This document shows positions 45,938-59,779 of a DNA stretch of 64,000 nucleotides, one piece after another. The notes under the pieces are model-generated. The model saw only the letters and a list, made by a program, of their open reading frames with translations. It ran no database searches and was not told the origin of the DNA. The stretch spans positions 2,780,001 to 2,844,000 of the forward strand of contig NC_057319.1 of assembly GCF_000687475.1 (NCBI RefSeq), in the 5' to 3' direction. The translations under genes and the position numbers were made by a program. How positions within the stretch are numbered: position 1 is the first letter of the stretch; each line of letters opens with the position of its first letter. This DNA is from Ustilaginoidea virens. Taxonomy: Eukaryota > Ascomycota > Sordariomycetes > Hypocreales > Clavicipitaceae.

Positions 45938-47619
45938 ATGTCGCACATTGATTACGCCCTCTACGAATCCCCCGTGGGCTATGCCCTCTTCCAGGTGGTC
46001 CATCAGTCCGATGCGGTCGGATTGAAATTGAAGGAAACCCAGGCTGCTGCCCAGGACCTTGCCAAGTTTGGCAAAATGGTCAAGCTGATCAACTTCAGCC
46101 CCTTCCGGTAGGATCAGGAGAAATACGGCTCTTTGTCCCGTTGGGCCCTAGACACTGACTTTTTTTTTTTCCCGTTTGTTTGATTTTTCCGCCGCAGCGG
46201 CCATGTTGAAGCTCTCGAGAATATCAACCTCGTTTCCGAAGGCATCGTTTCCGAATACCTCAAATCCGTTCTCGAACTCAATCTTCCCAAGAGCGGCAAG
46301 AAGACCAAGGTCGTTTTGGGAGTTTCGGAGAAAAATCTTGCCGGTGCCATCAAGGCCGAATTCCCAGGATTGTCGTGCGAGACCGCCGATACCTCTGATG
46401 TCGTCGGCGACGTCATTCGTGGTCTCCGTCTCCACGCCGACAAACTCCTCAAGGACCTGAAACACGGCGACATCGAGAAGGCAGGTCTTGGCATGGGTCA
46501 CGCCTACTCCCGTGCCAAGGTCAAGTTCAGCGTCACCAAGAACGACAACCACATCATCCAGGCAAGTGCCACCATCGACTTCCAGGACAAGGGCGTGAAC
46601 CAGTTCTTCATGCGAGTCCGGGAGTGGTATGGCTGGCACTTCCCCGAGCTCATCAAGATTGTCTCGGACAATCTGACATATGCCAAGCTCGTTCTCGCCA
46701 TTGGGGACAAGAAGACCCTGTCTGATGACAAGTTGCACGATCTTGCTGCTTTGCTTGGTGAGGACGGTGAAAAGGCGCAGGCTATCATTGACGCCGCCAA
46801 GGTTTCCATGGGTCTGGATATTGCGGCTGCCGACCTTGAAATCATCTCCGGGTTTGCCGAGGCGGTTGTTAAGCAAGCCGAAAATCGCAAGACGACCGCT
46901 GCCTATCTGGAAAAGAAGTTGGGCCATGTTGCTCCTAACCTGCAGACCTTGATCGGTACCCCCGTTGCGGCTCGCCTGATTTCCCATGCCGGCTCGCTCA
47001 CAACTCTCTCCAAATATCCTGCCTCAACTCTTCAGATCCTTGGCGCCGAAAAGGCCCTTTTCCGTGCTCTCAAGAGCAAAAGCAATACTCCAAAGTATGG
47101 TTTGATATACCACAGCAGCTTTATCGGAAGGGCTGCCACACGCAACAAGGGTCGTATCTCAAGGTACCTTGCCAACAAGTGCAGCATGGCCAGCAGAATC
47201 GACAACTTTTCAGAGGAGCCCTCGACTCGATTCGGCGAGGCTTTGAAGCAACAGGTTGAGGATCGTCTGGAATTTTTCGCCACGGGCAAAAAGCCGGCCA
47301 AGAACATAGATGTCATGGTATGTAAAAGCTGAAGCTGGTATGAAGGCCTCTTCCGACGATGCAGGTGCTGATTTCGATTCTTGCTCAGAAATCTGTCATG
47401 GCGGTTCTCGGCAACGCCGCCGATAAGGGCCGTGACGACGAAATGGCCGATGCGCCTGAGCCTGCTTCGGCAAAGAAGGAGAAGAAGCACAAGAAAGAAA
47501 AGAAGGACAAGAAGGAAAACAAGCGCAAGCGCGACGAGGAGGAAGCCGCTCCCGCCAATGACGACGAAAAAAAGAAGAAAAAGAAGAAGAGAAAGTCCAA
47601 GGCTGCTGATGAGGAATAG
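45938..47619 (+). CDS. NOP56: Nucleolar protein Nop56 (box C/D snoRNP)
   Basis: Exons 45938-46107, 46198-47317 and 47389-47619 give 506 residues. Nop56 pairs with Nop58 and fibrillarin in box C/D snoRNPs that guide rRNA 2'-O-methylation. It starts MSHIDYALYESPVGYALFQV (NOP5 N-terminal domain), has a coiled coil, and the Nop domain with GTPVAARLISHAGSLTTLSKYPASTLQILGAEKA split by one-residue differences from yeast. The end is a Lys/Glu-rich KKEKKHKKEK tail. For the last intron (GTATGT donor) the acceptor TGCTCAG was chosen over an earlier GCAG because it joins DVM|KSVMAVL without an insertion. Confidence 0.95.
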
Positions 47620-48770
47620 AGATGCTTGCGTCACCAGAACGTGATTTCTCTCTCTCTCTTGCTCTCTCTCTCTCACACTCATATACCTCCTAGATATCTT
47701 TTACTCACGCATAGTACGGACAAGAAGAAAAAAAAAGACGCCGCAAATCGAAGACGTGAGGCGATGTCGCCGGTACCACTCGCAGGCAGGCGGCTTGCAG
47801 ATTTTCGTTCGAGGGGAGCTTTTTTCCTTTTTTTTTGTCTTTTCTCTTTTTATGTTGCTTCTGTTTGGTTTTTGTCCATTTTTCGGGAATTAGGTTGCGG
47901 CGTTTCAGGGCATACGGCTTGTATTTTTTGACCTGATCTTGGTGTAGGTTTTGTCTGGGCGTATATATCTCGGAAGTCTCTGTTCAATCCGACAGAGCTG
48001 TAGGAGTTGCACGCAAGCTAGTTGGACGACGTGGCATTTATATCCATTGCAAGTGAATTTTGACTTGGTGATGTCTATATCTCGTGACAGGCAGACTGGC
48101 ACGATGTCCGTGTCTGCACAGTTCGACCTGGAGTACGGACAAGATACTCCGTAGCTGGTGGTTCCTCACCAAACGCAATGACAACCAAGTTACGGAAGGA
48201 GCAGGCGGGGCTATTGTAAATCCGACGGCGCAGAATGTTGCCTCCAGAAGGCGGCATGGTCGAACACTATGATCAGGAATGCTGGCTCCTGTAGTTTTTC
48301 AACACCGCTGGAGGGGCTTCTCCCCGGATACCCAGACTCCCCATGTTTTCGCGCTATTTTACGATGGTTTGCCAATCAGGAGCATGGACAGCCAGGAAAG
48401 GCGTTTTCCCACTAGCGCAAGCATCACAGCATGAGGCAGCTTTGGGGATGGCATCAGAAGTAGACAGTCACGAATAACGATGCTTTGCTGGGAATCCACG
48501 CCGGGCGTCATGCTTGGGAAGGAGAAGAGTTGAACCACGGCACAGGGCGCAGGGCGCAGGGCGCAGGGCGCAGGGCGCAGGTCACAGTCACAGAAGAGAC
48601 AAGACAGGCAAAACCCGCCCAGTGTTGGATCATGATTTAATTCGGTCAAGCATTCATATCAAAAGCCCGGATGTGCTCTATGCTACATCAACGCCTGTTA
48701 TATTGGGTCGCATTACCATGCCACCCGTCCATTGCCCGCTCGTCCCAAAGCCGAAATCCACCTTGTGCGT
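47620..48770. other. Spacer, convergent 3' ends of Nop56 and ubiquitin-eS31
   Basis: It holds (CT)n at 47649-47675, T-rich stretches at 47820-47850, TACTCCGTA at 48145-48153 and five tandem GGGCGCA copies at about 48543-48580. No gene is supported. Confidence 0.55.
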
Positions 48771-50053
<1,283 letters not shown>

Positions 50054-50832
50054 ATGGTCAAGAAGAGAAAGAACAAGTACGTCGTCCTTTGAGCCGGCGG
50101 CAGATCCTGTCTTCTGCTTCATGCATGCTTCTTCTCGTTGCACGCATCGCCCTTGCTGACAATGCTCGCAGCGGTCGCAACAAGAAGGGCCGCGGCCACA
50201 CCAAGCCCATCCGATGCAGCAACTGCTCCCGCTGCACGCCCAAGGACAAGGCCATCAAGAGATTCACCATCCGCAACATGGTCGAGTCCGCCGCCATCCG
50301 TACGTATCCCACGCACCGGGCCCTCTCTTCTTCCCTCCCATGTCCCGCTTTGACGCGGACCGCGCGATGCGTTCGACGCCAGCGGGCATCGGTACTCGGG
50401 GGCCTCGCTCGAACCACCCCGCTCTGCTAACTTCCCCGTGCTCCCCCCCCCCAGGTGATATTTCGGACGCCTCCGTCTACGCCGAGTACACCGTGCCCAA
50501 GATGTACCTGAAGCTGCTGTACTGCGTCTCTTGCGCTATCCACGGCAAGATTGTCCGGTACGTTGTCTTTCCCCGGGAGTGTGACAACTGCGCCTCGGCG
50601 TATGCGCTTTAGATGAACCTTGGGCCGTACATAATGCAATTGGATACACTCCCGTTTTCCCTCTGTCACGAGGGGGAAAATTCAATTCTCTGGTATGTAT
50701 AAATGATTTCATGACTGACGAAAAATCAACAGTGTCCGATCTCGTGTCGGCCGTCGCAACCGTGCTCCTCCTCCACGTGTTCGCTACAACAAGGATGGAA
50801 AGAAGATCACACCTACTGCCGCCAAGGCTTAA
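50054..50832 (+). CDS. RPS26: 40S ribosomal protein eS26
   Basis: Four exons, 50054-50076, 50172-50299, 50455-50557 and 50733-50832, give 117 residues: [20 protein letters not shown], then the zinc-binding RCSNCSRC and [13 protein letters not shown], and a basic C-terminus. All introns (95, 155 and 175 bp) start GTACGT, and all phases agree. eS26 lies at the mRNA exit channel of the small subunit. The second intron ends in a run of ten C just before the acceptor. Confidence 0.97.
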
Positions 50833-51359
50833 ACAGGTTTTCTTTTTTTCACGGTTTTTTTTTTTTTTTAAAAACGATTTGGGATGGGGAGTCTGGTCAA
50901 TTATTTAACGTCTGCATTCACATAAAAGTGGGGTTTTATATGAAGCAACTCGGATTGAGAATGTCAAGAGATTCCAAATTCAAATCGCACCATATTTCTC
51001 GACGACGTGAATGCATTGTCGTGCTTGACGACATCACATCCGCTGCTCCTCAATGAGACTTTCACCGAAGCACCGCCTGGTAAACTTTGACGTCTTCAAG
51101 CTCGTCTGGCATTGCTTCAGTCAGCACATGTGAGTTGAATGAAACATGGAAGCTGCTGCAGCACAGAAAATTGTAGGTAAAAAACATAAAGCCACAAGTC
51201 CCACTTTCCTTTGGAAAAAAATGTACTTGAAAATGGTCGCAGTCGTCTTCCTTCATCATTCCCCCCCGCCCAGTACTCCTTTCCGTGCCCACGCCATCCA
51301 TCTACTATGTACAAAGAATCCCGCACCGCTTGCCCCAGATCCGCCTCTCCGGCACTCAG
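50833..51359. other. Spacer, convergent 3' ends of eS26 and Smc4
   Basis: It has a T run at about 50856-50868. No gene is supported. Confidence 0.5.
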
Positions 51360-51647
51360 CTATCTGATTGCCAGAGTCGTGGTGAAGCCAGTCCCCGTTT
51401 GCGGCCGTTGCGACGATGCCGGCGGCGGCTTCGGCCTGTTGATGTAGTCCCTATTCTCAATCGTCACGCTCTTGGTCATCTGGTTGACCTTGTAGATGCC
51501 CACCAAGCGGGCCGCGAGCTCAAACATGTTGTTTCGCAGAGAAATGACAATGAATTGGGCGTTCTTGGTGCGCTCCTTGATGTAGTTGGCAACGATGGAG
51601 ACCTAAAGTCAAGAGCGGGTGTCAGTCTTGTACGAAGCCAGACAGAA

Positions 51648-51678
<31 letters not shown>

Positions 51679-54600
51679 AGCCGCATCATGAGACCTTGAA
51701 CCTACGTTTCTGAAATCCAGGGCGGCATCAATCTCGTCCATGACGTAGAGAGGCGTTGGCTTGTAATGATGCAAGGCAAACACCAGGGCCAGACTGCTCA
51801 GCGTTTTCTCGCCGCCCGAAAGGTTCCCAATGTTCTTCCAGCTCTTCTTGGGCGGCATCACGCTGAACAAGATGCCCTCGCTGAACGGATCCAGGCTGTC
51901 GACGAGTTCCAGCTCGGCGTTGCCGCCCATCGTGATCATCTGGTACATCTCCTTGAGACGAAGGGAGATGGCGCTGAACCCCTGCATGAAGCCTTCTAGT
52001 CGTAGTCTGCGGAGTTCATCGCATCGCCTCTTGGCTGCGTCGCGTTGGTTGATTGCTGCCTGCAAGTCTGATGAACGGGCCGCGTGCTCCTCCACTCTGC
52101 GGCGGTACTCTGCAAGGACGCCGAGGTCGACACTGACGTTTTCCGTCTTCTCTTCCAACGCGGCGATTTCGCCCTTGAGAGTTTCCTTGCTCATACCAGC
52201 GAGCTCGTCGGGAGTGTGTTGCGGTAGCTCATACAGAGGGTCGTTTGAGCGCTCCCCCGCGGCCTCGGTCATGCTGACATCTTCTGCTTCCGCGTCCGGC
52301 TCGGCCATTTCCGCGTCTTGACTGCCGTCATTGTCCGACTCGGCATCGTGCCCCTGGTCAGGCTTCGCTCTCATCGTCTTCGCAGGTTGCCCAGCAGAGC
52401 CGGAAACGCCAATCAGGTCTTCAATGTTTTGCAAGACGAGCTTGGAGAGTTTTTCGTCCCAGTACCGGTATCGCTTCTCGTTTTCAACCAAGGTCTTGTG
52501 GTTTTCTTCCAGCTTGTTTCGCATCTCGATCTCCACGGCTCGGCTCTTGTTCAGCTCCGCCGTCTTAGCATCGAGCTCCTTCTTAAACGCTCCAAGCTCC
52601 TCTCTTCTGGATCCCACTTCCGCCTCCGCCTCCTTTGCCTGAGCTCGAAGCTCCGCTGCCCTTTCGCCCTGGTTGTTAATGTCGTCTTCAAGCTTCTCAA
52701 GGTCTTGCGTAGCGGCCTCAAGGTCCGCGCTAGCTTTGGCAATGTCCTTGCCGAGCTTCACGCTTTGCTTCTCGGCCTTGACTCTGCGGACTTCAGCATT
52801 CGACATTTCCTCGTTATTGGTGTTGATTCTCTCTTTGAGGTCGTCGACCTTGGCTCGCTGGCTCCGCAGCTTCTCTCCACCAGCCTCCATGATCTTATCC
52901 TGCAGCGCCTTGATTTCTTCCTCGACGCTGGCGGTTTCACTGCGCAGCTGCTCAATCTCGGCATTGAGCTTGCCAGTTTCCTTCTGCAGGGCCGAAACAC
53001 GCGTCGAGTCAGATGCGGACGGCTGATGTTCCTGATTGACTTCCTTCATCCGCTTCTTGACATCCGATAGGGTGCGAGTAGCGCTCTCGATATCGAGACG
53101 GATCTTTTGCATCTTGGTTTCGACCTGGGGAATCTTCTCCTTGACGTCTTTCAGCTTGCCCTCGCATTCGCGCTGATAGTCCTGGAATTCCTGAAACTTT
53201 GCTTCCCAAGCGTCGCGGTCCTCCTCCAGTTTTGCCACGTGCTCCTTGGTGACGTCGTCAACAACCCTTGAAGACATGAGGCCCTTCCTGACCGTCGAGC
53301 CGCCACCCGACATTGTGCCCGACTTGTCAATAAGCTCGCCAGCCAGCGTCACAACCCGCCATCGCTTGGCACCGTAAGCGATACGGTTAGCCTGCGCAAG
53401 GTCTTTGGCAACCAGCGTATCCTGCATGGCATGGTAGAACGCGGGCCTGAACTTGTCGTTGGACTTGACGAGGTCGAAGAGTCGCGGTGCATTCTCTGGT
53501 GTCTGCATGGGAGACAGGTCTCGTGGCCTCAACTTATCCAGGCAGATGAAATTGCCGCGGCCCAGGCTATTTTTCCTGAGGTACTCGATGCATTGCTGAC
53601 CCGACTCGACCGTCTCAGTGACGAAGTTGTCCAGAGCGGAACAAGCCGTCGACACGGCCACGTCGTACTTTTGATCAATGGTTCCGAGATTCCCCAAACG
53701 TCCATGAAAGCCGTCGATGCGGCCAGACTCCTTCATCCGCATCAGCGCCGTCAAGACGTTGCCTCGGGATTGCGTGCTCGCCAGGTTGGAACGGGCTTCG
53801 TCGGCTTTCTGCCGCGTGTTGGAGATTTTGGCCCGCATCTTGGGCTCCTGCTCAGCGAGTATCGCTAGTTCGGAGGACATCTTCTCTGCCTCCTCCTCGA
53901 GCTTCTTCCTCTCGGCTTCACATGCCTTGAGCTCCTTCATCTTGGCGTCTTTGTCTCCTTCAATGGTGACAGCCTTGCTCTCTAGCTCTTGGATAGCGAC
54001 GGCGCCAGCATTCGCCTTTTCCTTGAGTATGGTCATCTCGCTTTCTGCAACAGCGATGGCAGACTGTTTCTGGTTGATCTTTTCCACCCATGGCTCGAGC
54101 GATTTTTGCTTGGCTGCAATCTTGTCGGAGAAGGCTTGCGTCTTGCCTTTCAGGCTGTCTCGGATTTTGGCAAGCTCAGCCTCCTCGGCCGTGACCTGCT
54201 TCTCCAAGTCCACGGCCTCTTGCGTGCGCGCCTCAATGTCTCGGTTGCTCTCCTCGATAGTCTCTATAGCGTCATTCGTCGCATGTTGAGCGTTGTCTAT
54301 CGTTCTCTGGAGTTTCTTTTTCTTGTCTATGAGAAACTTGCGCTTTTCGTCAAACTTGACACGCTCTTGTTCAAACTTGGCGAGGTCCTTTACTAGTCCC
54401 TGGGCGTGTTTCTCGTGTGCTTCTACATCCTTACTGCCCTTGGCGTATTGCTTCTCCAGATCCTTGATAAATTGCTCGCTGCCCTGATGCTTCTCGAGCT
54501 CTTCATCCAGCTGCGCCTGCATCTGGCTGATGGCTTCCTCTGTGACGGCAATATTGCCCCTGCATTCGTGAAGAAACAGCTGGTACAGAGCGGATTGCTT

Positions 54601-55971
54601 CATGACCAGCTCATTCTCATAGCGAACAAAAGCGAGCGCCTTGTCCTTTTTGTCTTCAAGGCTCTGCTTTTCTCTTTCAACGTGCTGAACACGGCCGCTC
54701 TTTTCCATGCAGACATCGTTCAGCGTCTCGACTTCAGTCGCAGACTCTTCGATTGGGGCCTTGTATTTGGATGTTCCGATAATGTCTTCGAGGTATTCGA
54801 GGAGGCCGTCTTCGTGCTCATTGGGCGCCTTGGGTTTCATCTGAGCGATAGACTCGACTTCTCCCTGCAAGATTAGGAATCGTTTGTGGTCCAGATCAAC
54901 CCCTTGGCTCTTGAGCAATGTGGTGACAGTTGTGAAGTCGGACGCCTTGCCGTTGACGTAGTATTTGCTCGTATTGTTGCGGAATGCTTTTCTCGAGATG
55001 ATCAACGTCGAGTCGGGAATGACGTCGTGGCCGTCTGCCTTGTCGATAACCTCTTGGAAGTGGACCTCAACCTCGCAGGATTCTAGATTTGGGTGCTGGG
55101 CAGAGTTGTGGATGAGAGCAGAGATCTTGCTCTGACGCATCTTGCTGGCTCTGAAGCCAAAGACGAAGAGCAGAGAATCAATGACGTTGGATTTGCCGGA
55201 GCCGTTGGGGCCAACAACTGACGAGAACGAGGCGTGGAAAGGACCAACCTCCTGACGACCGGCGTAGCTCTTGAAATTGTTCAAAATCAAGTGCGTCAGG
55301 ACGATTCGAGACTTTGGTGCGGCTTCCTGCACAAAGGGCATCGCCGTCATGGTGCGAGACTTGAGCACAATGTCCGAGGGCCTTTCCATGATTGTATCGA
55401 AAGGTCTTATGGGCTTGACGGTGGCTTGCGCCTCGTTTGCGTTGTGAGTCGCATTCACGCTGGGAGCGGTGATATCGGCCAGGGGAACGCTGTGCAGCTG
55501 CTGCACCGCTTCAGGAGACTCGGGCTGCTTCGGCGCTGGAGGCGCCAAGTCCTCGGCGGGGGTTATCGAGGGTCGAGAAGAAGCCGTGCTCCTCTGCCCT
55601 CTCGACAGAGCCTTCTTTGGGGGCGTCTGCGCATCGTGCTGCTGCATCGTCTTGTCGGCATCAAGAGCCTGACATTGTTGCAGCTCCCTATCCAGTTCAT
55701 CATCTGGCTCACCTGCTGCCACGTTGGAGATCTTCTTGGTGCGCGAGCGTCGGGCAGCAGCTGGTGCGGGAGCGGAGGGTGGCGGAGCCGAGAGTCGCCC
55801 ACTGCGCGTCTGTCTTGCGCTTGTTCGCGAGGCTTCAGGAGTGTATTCGGCCTCGTCGTCATACCGTGTCTTGGTGGTGTTGCCGACCTCATCTTCGTCG
55901 TCGGAATCGATAACGGCCGGCCGCCTGTTTACGGCGCGTCTGGTCGGCCGTGATGGAGCCGCGGCTGGCAT
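51360..55971 (-). CDS. SMC4: Condensin subunit Smc4
   Basis: Exons 55971-51706 and 51602-51360 give 1502 residues. A disordered basic/Ser-rich N-terminus of about 220 residues precedes the ATPase head with IVLTHLILNNFKSYAGRQ and Walker A GPNGSGKS at 254-261. Long coiled coils flank a hinge (GFHGRLGNLGTIDQKYDVAVSTA region). The C-terminal head has signature LSGGEKTL and Walker B LYVMDEIDAALD just before the intron, and exon 2 completes it (NAQFIVISLRNNMFELA). Smc4 with Smc2 forms the condensin ATPase that compacts mitotic chromosomes. The 103-bp intron contains a 30-bp C run (51648-51677) on the coding strand and uses GTAGGT and TTTAG. Confidence 0.96.
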
Positions 55972-56516
55972 TTTGAGTGCTATGGCTGCTTGATAGCTTG
56001 GTAGTCGGGGGCCGGTTTTGTTGAGTGGCTGTTTCGTCGGATATTGGTGAAGGAAGAGGCGCGTGAATCAGAGGTTCGAGGCTGTCGGCTCCTTGTCGAG
56101 CCTACGGGGATAGTCAGCGCCACTGCCAACCCGACTACAAGCAACGTCGCTTGCGCAGCTCGCAGCTCTCAAGACGTCTTCTGTCGTCGTTGAAGAGCGG
56201 TTGCATGACGGAGCGTGCGTTGGTATTGATTGCCCCGCGACACCGTCCGGCCTAGTTTGTTGTTTGGAAATGTCCGAAAAGGGCGTAGTAAACAGCCCCG
56301 AATCGTAGCCCCACCCGCCCGCCACCTGGAAGGTACGTACCTAGGGCACGTACTTCGTCGAGCACGTAGGTTCCAAGCTCTCAGCCACACGTCTCAGCCT
56401 CAGCGCCTCATGACAGCTTCCTCTGAATGGCTTCCGCACTTCCTTCATGACCGTCAAGTTCTCCCTCGTTGTAAAGGATCAAGCGCCGTCGCTGGACAGG
56501 CTCTTCGCTAGCCATC
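55972..56516. promoter_or_regulatory. Divergent promoter region of Smc4 / ELYS-domain gene
   Basis: 545 bp, no gene seen. It contains a GGTACGTACCTAGG word at about 56331-56344. Both flanking genes act in mitosis or at the nuclear envelope, so a shared promoter is possible but unproven. Confidence 0.45.
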
Positions 56517-57597
56517 ATGTTCAACTACTCGAATTTTCACGATGTATTCCCCCCAAGTGTCCCATTTCCCTATGACCGCAAGATGCAACAAGAGATCGAA
56601 AGTCGTCGCAAACAGGCCGATGGTGTTTTGTTCATTGATCGAGTGATGAACGCTTTGGGCATTGGGAAAGGTCAGTGTAGCCTGCCCGGTACAACACGGC
56701 CAGCTTCATCGTCTAACCGGACCTCGTGCTCAAACAGCAAAAGCGTATCCTCCCAAGACGGAAAACTCGTTGCGGCAGCTTCACCAACAGATCTGCGAGA
56801 CGGGAATGTCCATGCACCACAAGTTCTCCCTCCTATACTACCTTCTCCTCGACTTTGATGATCTTCACAGACATGATTTTGTGTCGGAAAATTTTGCACT
56901 CTTGTCAGGCATGCCCAACAACTACCAGCTATTCATGAAAGGCTTGTGGTACATGGACAAGCAAGAGTATCCGGTTAGCATGCGGCGGCTACAACTCCTG
57001 CTCGCGGGAAAAAAAAAAAAAAAAAAAAACTGGCCAGTCGCTAACCGCCTGAAAACCTGCCTGCAGAAAGCCGTCGAGTACATTGCCCATCCATCCCTGG
57101 ACCCCGATTTCGCGGATGACATCATTGTCACCCTCGTCAAGCACGCGTCTCACGGCGACTTTAGTCTCGCGCTCTCGTACTTTTACTCCGTCCAACCGAT
57201 CCTGAAGTCATCTGTTGCTCTGGGTCTTCTTTTTGAAGCCATGACTCGCACCAACGTCACGGAGGCGTTGCTCTACTCCCGAACGCACCCGCAACATACC
57301 CGCGAGCAGTTGTTCCGTCGATGGGTGTCCTGCGTCCTCGACCTTGGGCGGGGTGAGGATCTGCCGAACCGCACGAGCGAGTTGATCTTTATGCCGTTTG
57401 ATGCTGCGGAAGAGGCTTGGATCGAGGAATATCTCACTGTTGGCGATGGCAGGAATCTAAAAAGGGCAAGAGACACCTTGCTGATGCGCAAGATTGCATG
57501 CGATCGATTTGACGACGTCAGCAAGCTTCGGGCCAGCGGTCATTGGGCGGCGGTAGTCGATGGCATCAGAGCAGGAACGGAGGGACAGAGCGAGTGA
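56517..57597 (+). CDS. ELYS-domain nuclear pore protein
   Basis: Exons 56517-56670, 56738-56973 and 57067-57597 give 306 residues. It starts MFNYSNFHDVFPP and continues with the alpha-helical ELYS domain (DFDDLHRHDFVSENFALLSGM, then KAVEYIAHPSLDPDFADDIIVTLVKHA). Metazoan ELYS anchors the Nup107 complex to chromatin; small fungal forms such as fission yeast Ely5 are nuclear-pore components. Intron 1 has a CTAAC branch site. Intron 2 (93 bp, GTTAGC donor, CTAAC branch, TGCAG acceptor) has length divisible by three, no stop, and a 20-bp A run, so unspliced RNA would still be open. Confidence 0.85.
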
Positions 57598-58297
57598 TAT
57601 CGGCAGAAAGTTGCTGGGATAGTAGGTCTTGGAATTTCCTTTGCATAGCGCCGGCGCGGGTCGAATGACGAACTTTTGTCCATGGTGCGACACCTACGTG
57701 ACGCGTCACTGTTACTTTAAATACACGGCTCGAGATCGGTACCGGTTTGCTTGACGGAAGAATCAGCGCATGTTATGCCCGATGATTCATCGGACGCATT
57801 AAAGACTCGTTCCTGTCAAGGAGACCGCAATTGATCAATTGGTTGAGTGGAAGAGAATGCCCCGGTTTGCCTGATCTGACCATGACGATCAGAGTGCAGA
57901 ATGGTAAGTACAATGGTCAGACAACGGAGCATGCTTACTGAAAAGCCTTTGACTCCTATCACTTGTACTTTTGAAAAGAAAGGGCGTTATAGTCATCACT
58001 GGTAGTGGTCGCAACCGGTAATTGCATGCTGGGTTAACGTTCCGGCTCGTCTCTCAAACACCACCAATGCAGTGGAAAACAGCTCATAATACATCAATTT
58101 GTTGAGGGCTCGGCCACTCCACTACAGTAGGGCTGGCTCAACAACCATTGGCTACTGTAGGTGTGACCTTGGGTCATCAAAGGAGTGGTAGCAGCAGCAA
58201 ACGAAAGGTAGGACGAGGCCATGGTATACGTGTCTTTACTATCTATCGAGTTTTGCACCTTTGCCATCCTCATTGTTCCACCACAGCGCTCGGCAAG
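57598..58297. other. Spacer, convergent 3' ends
   Basis: No gene is supported. An ATG with a following GTAAGT at about 57882-57909 has no convincing second exon. Confidence 0.5.
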
Positions 58298-58816
58298 TTA
58301 GACCATGGTTAGGTGCTTGGTCAGGAAAGGAGTAATAAAATCCATCTTGCCTAGAGGAACACCTTCCTTGCGCATGATGTTGTAGGCAGTGGTGATGTGG
58401 AAGAAGATGTTGGGCAACACATAGCCGCTCAGGTAGTTGCGGACGAGCAGCGAGCCATTTTTGGGGCCGAGGCCAATCGTGATGGTCTCGTCCACTCGTT
58501 TGTTGATGAGGTCCTTGTCGGCGTTGGCGAGAGCCTCTTTGGTCTGGTCGATGCGCTTGTAGAAGTCGGCAAACGTCTTGAAGTTGTTCTCTGTGGAGAG
58601 GGGCTCGGTGCCGCTGGCACGGGCGATGAACTTGAGAGCGAGGTCGGTGGAAAAGTGTACCTGGAAGGAGAGAGGAAGCATGTCCTCGTAGATGCGGGCC
58701 TCGGGGAAGCTGGCAGCATTGGGAGCTTGCTCGCCCTTTTTGAGGATAGCCTCGAGACTCTCCACGGCTTCGCGGATAATGGGAATCGAGGCGTCGTAGA
58801 AGGTGTAAGTCGACAT
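58298..58816 (-). CDS. DUF1993 family protein
   Basis: One exon, 172 residues from MSTYTFYDASIPIIREAVES; the frame is open further upstream, but this Met matches the usual family start. Landmarks are EARIYEDMLPLSFQVHFSTD, a central Lys-rich helix and LVRNYLSGYVLPNIFFHITTAYNIMR near the C-terminus. DUF1993 proteins belong to the DinB-like four-helix-bundle group and are common in fungi and bacteria. The biochemical role is unknown. A His in FFHITTAY is the expected metal-ligand-like residue of such bundles. Confidence 0.88.
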   Translation of the reverse strand: MSTYTFYDASIPIIREAVESLEAILKKGEQAPNAASFPEARIYEDMLPLSFQVHFSTDLALKFIARASGTEPLSTENNFKTFADFYKRIDQTKEALANADKDLINKRVDETITIGLGPKNGSLLVRNYLSGYVLPNIFFHITTAYNIMRKEGVPLGKMDFITPFLTKHLTMV

Positions 58817-59779
58817 GGTGGAGAGGTGGGCGGCGACTGGTCCGGACAGAAAATGGCTCGTCTTTTTAAATTGAGATTTGATGACGGAGGTCGTTGTGAT
58901 TGATATCGACCAGCTGTCTGGGCGAAGAAGGGCCTTTATATATACCAAGGGTCCAGACTGCAGTCTGTCTAGGAGAGGTACCTAAGGTAGGCAGGCACCT
59001 AAGGTAGGCAGGCACCTACCTCGATGACGCCTCTATTGCCCAGCTGCCACGTTGCTCCTGCCGCGAAATGCACTTGCCGCAAAGGACCAGACGTGAACAA
59101 GCCTCCTGCTCCTTCCCGCTAGCTTGCCCCTCATACGGAGGACTGTATGTAATAATAGAGCAGCTCTTTTCGCCCTCCCCCGCCTTGGGGACGTCATCAC
59201 CCTGCTTACCCTGCTTACCCAGCCGTTGGGAGGGGGTGGCATTTACCGCTGCTGACTAATTGGAAGCTCGTGGAAGAAGAAGTCGCGCTCGAGTTGATTT
59301 GAAATCACCGGGTGCGACGGACTTGGCAAGGGTCTGGTCTGGTCGGGAACGAGAGATGCTTCTACGGCACGGCACGGCAAGGCAAGGCCTCGGCACAAGC
59401 CGATGGAGGGAAGGGCCAAACGGCGCTCTTGGCAGGGGTCATCGAGAAATGACCCTCCATTAGCCGCGGCTGGAACGCGCAATTAATGGCGCTGCCTTCT
59501 GTTGCAGGGGATATCGTCGGGTGAGGTCAATCTGCATCAATTCGATTCGATCCGGTTGTCGCCGATTCCGGCCCGGTCGTGCCACCAGCTGTAGCAAGCG
59601 GCTGCCCCTAATGCCACTTAGGCACCTAGGTCGTACGTATAGCGTAGCTTAGTGTGCTGCTGACTATTGACGCCGTGCATCTTTATTACATAATAATAAC
59701 ACTTGAACTACAACAACAACTACACCAACAACCACACCATGTGACGTTGTTCTGCAGCAGTTCAAGATCCCCACCGCTT
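58817..59779. other. Intergenic region with GGTACC and tandem motifs
   Basis: About 58974-59022 holds AGGTACCTAAGGTAGGCAGG-type repeats, and (CCCTGCTTA) is tandem at about 59200-59220. No gene is supported. Confidence 0.5.

Noticed and set aside
57882..57970. ATG followed by a GTAAGT donor
   Set aside because: No second exon with an acceptor and open frame was found.
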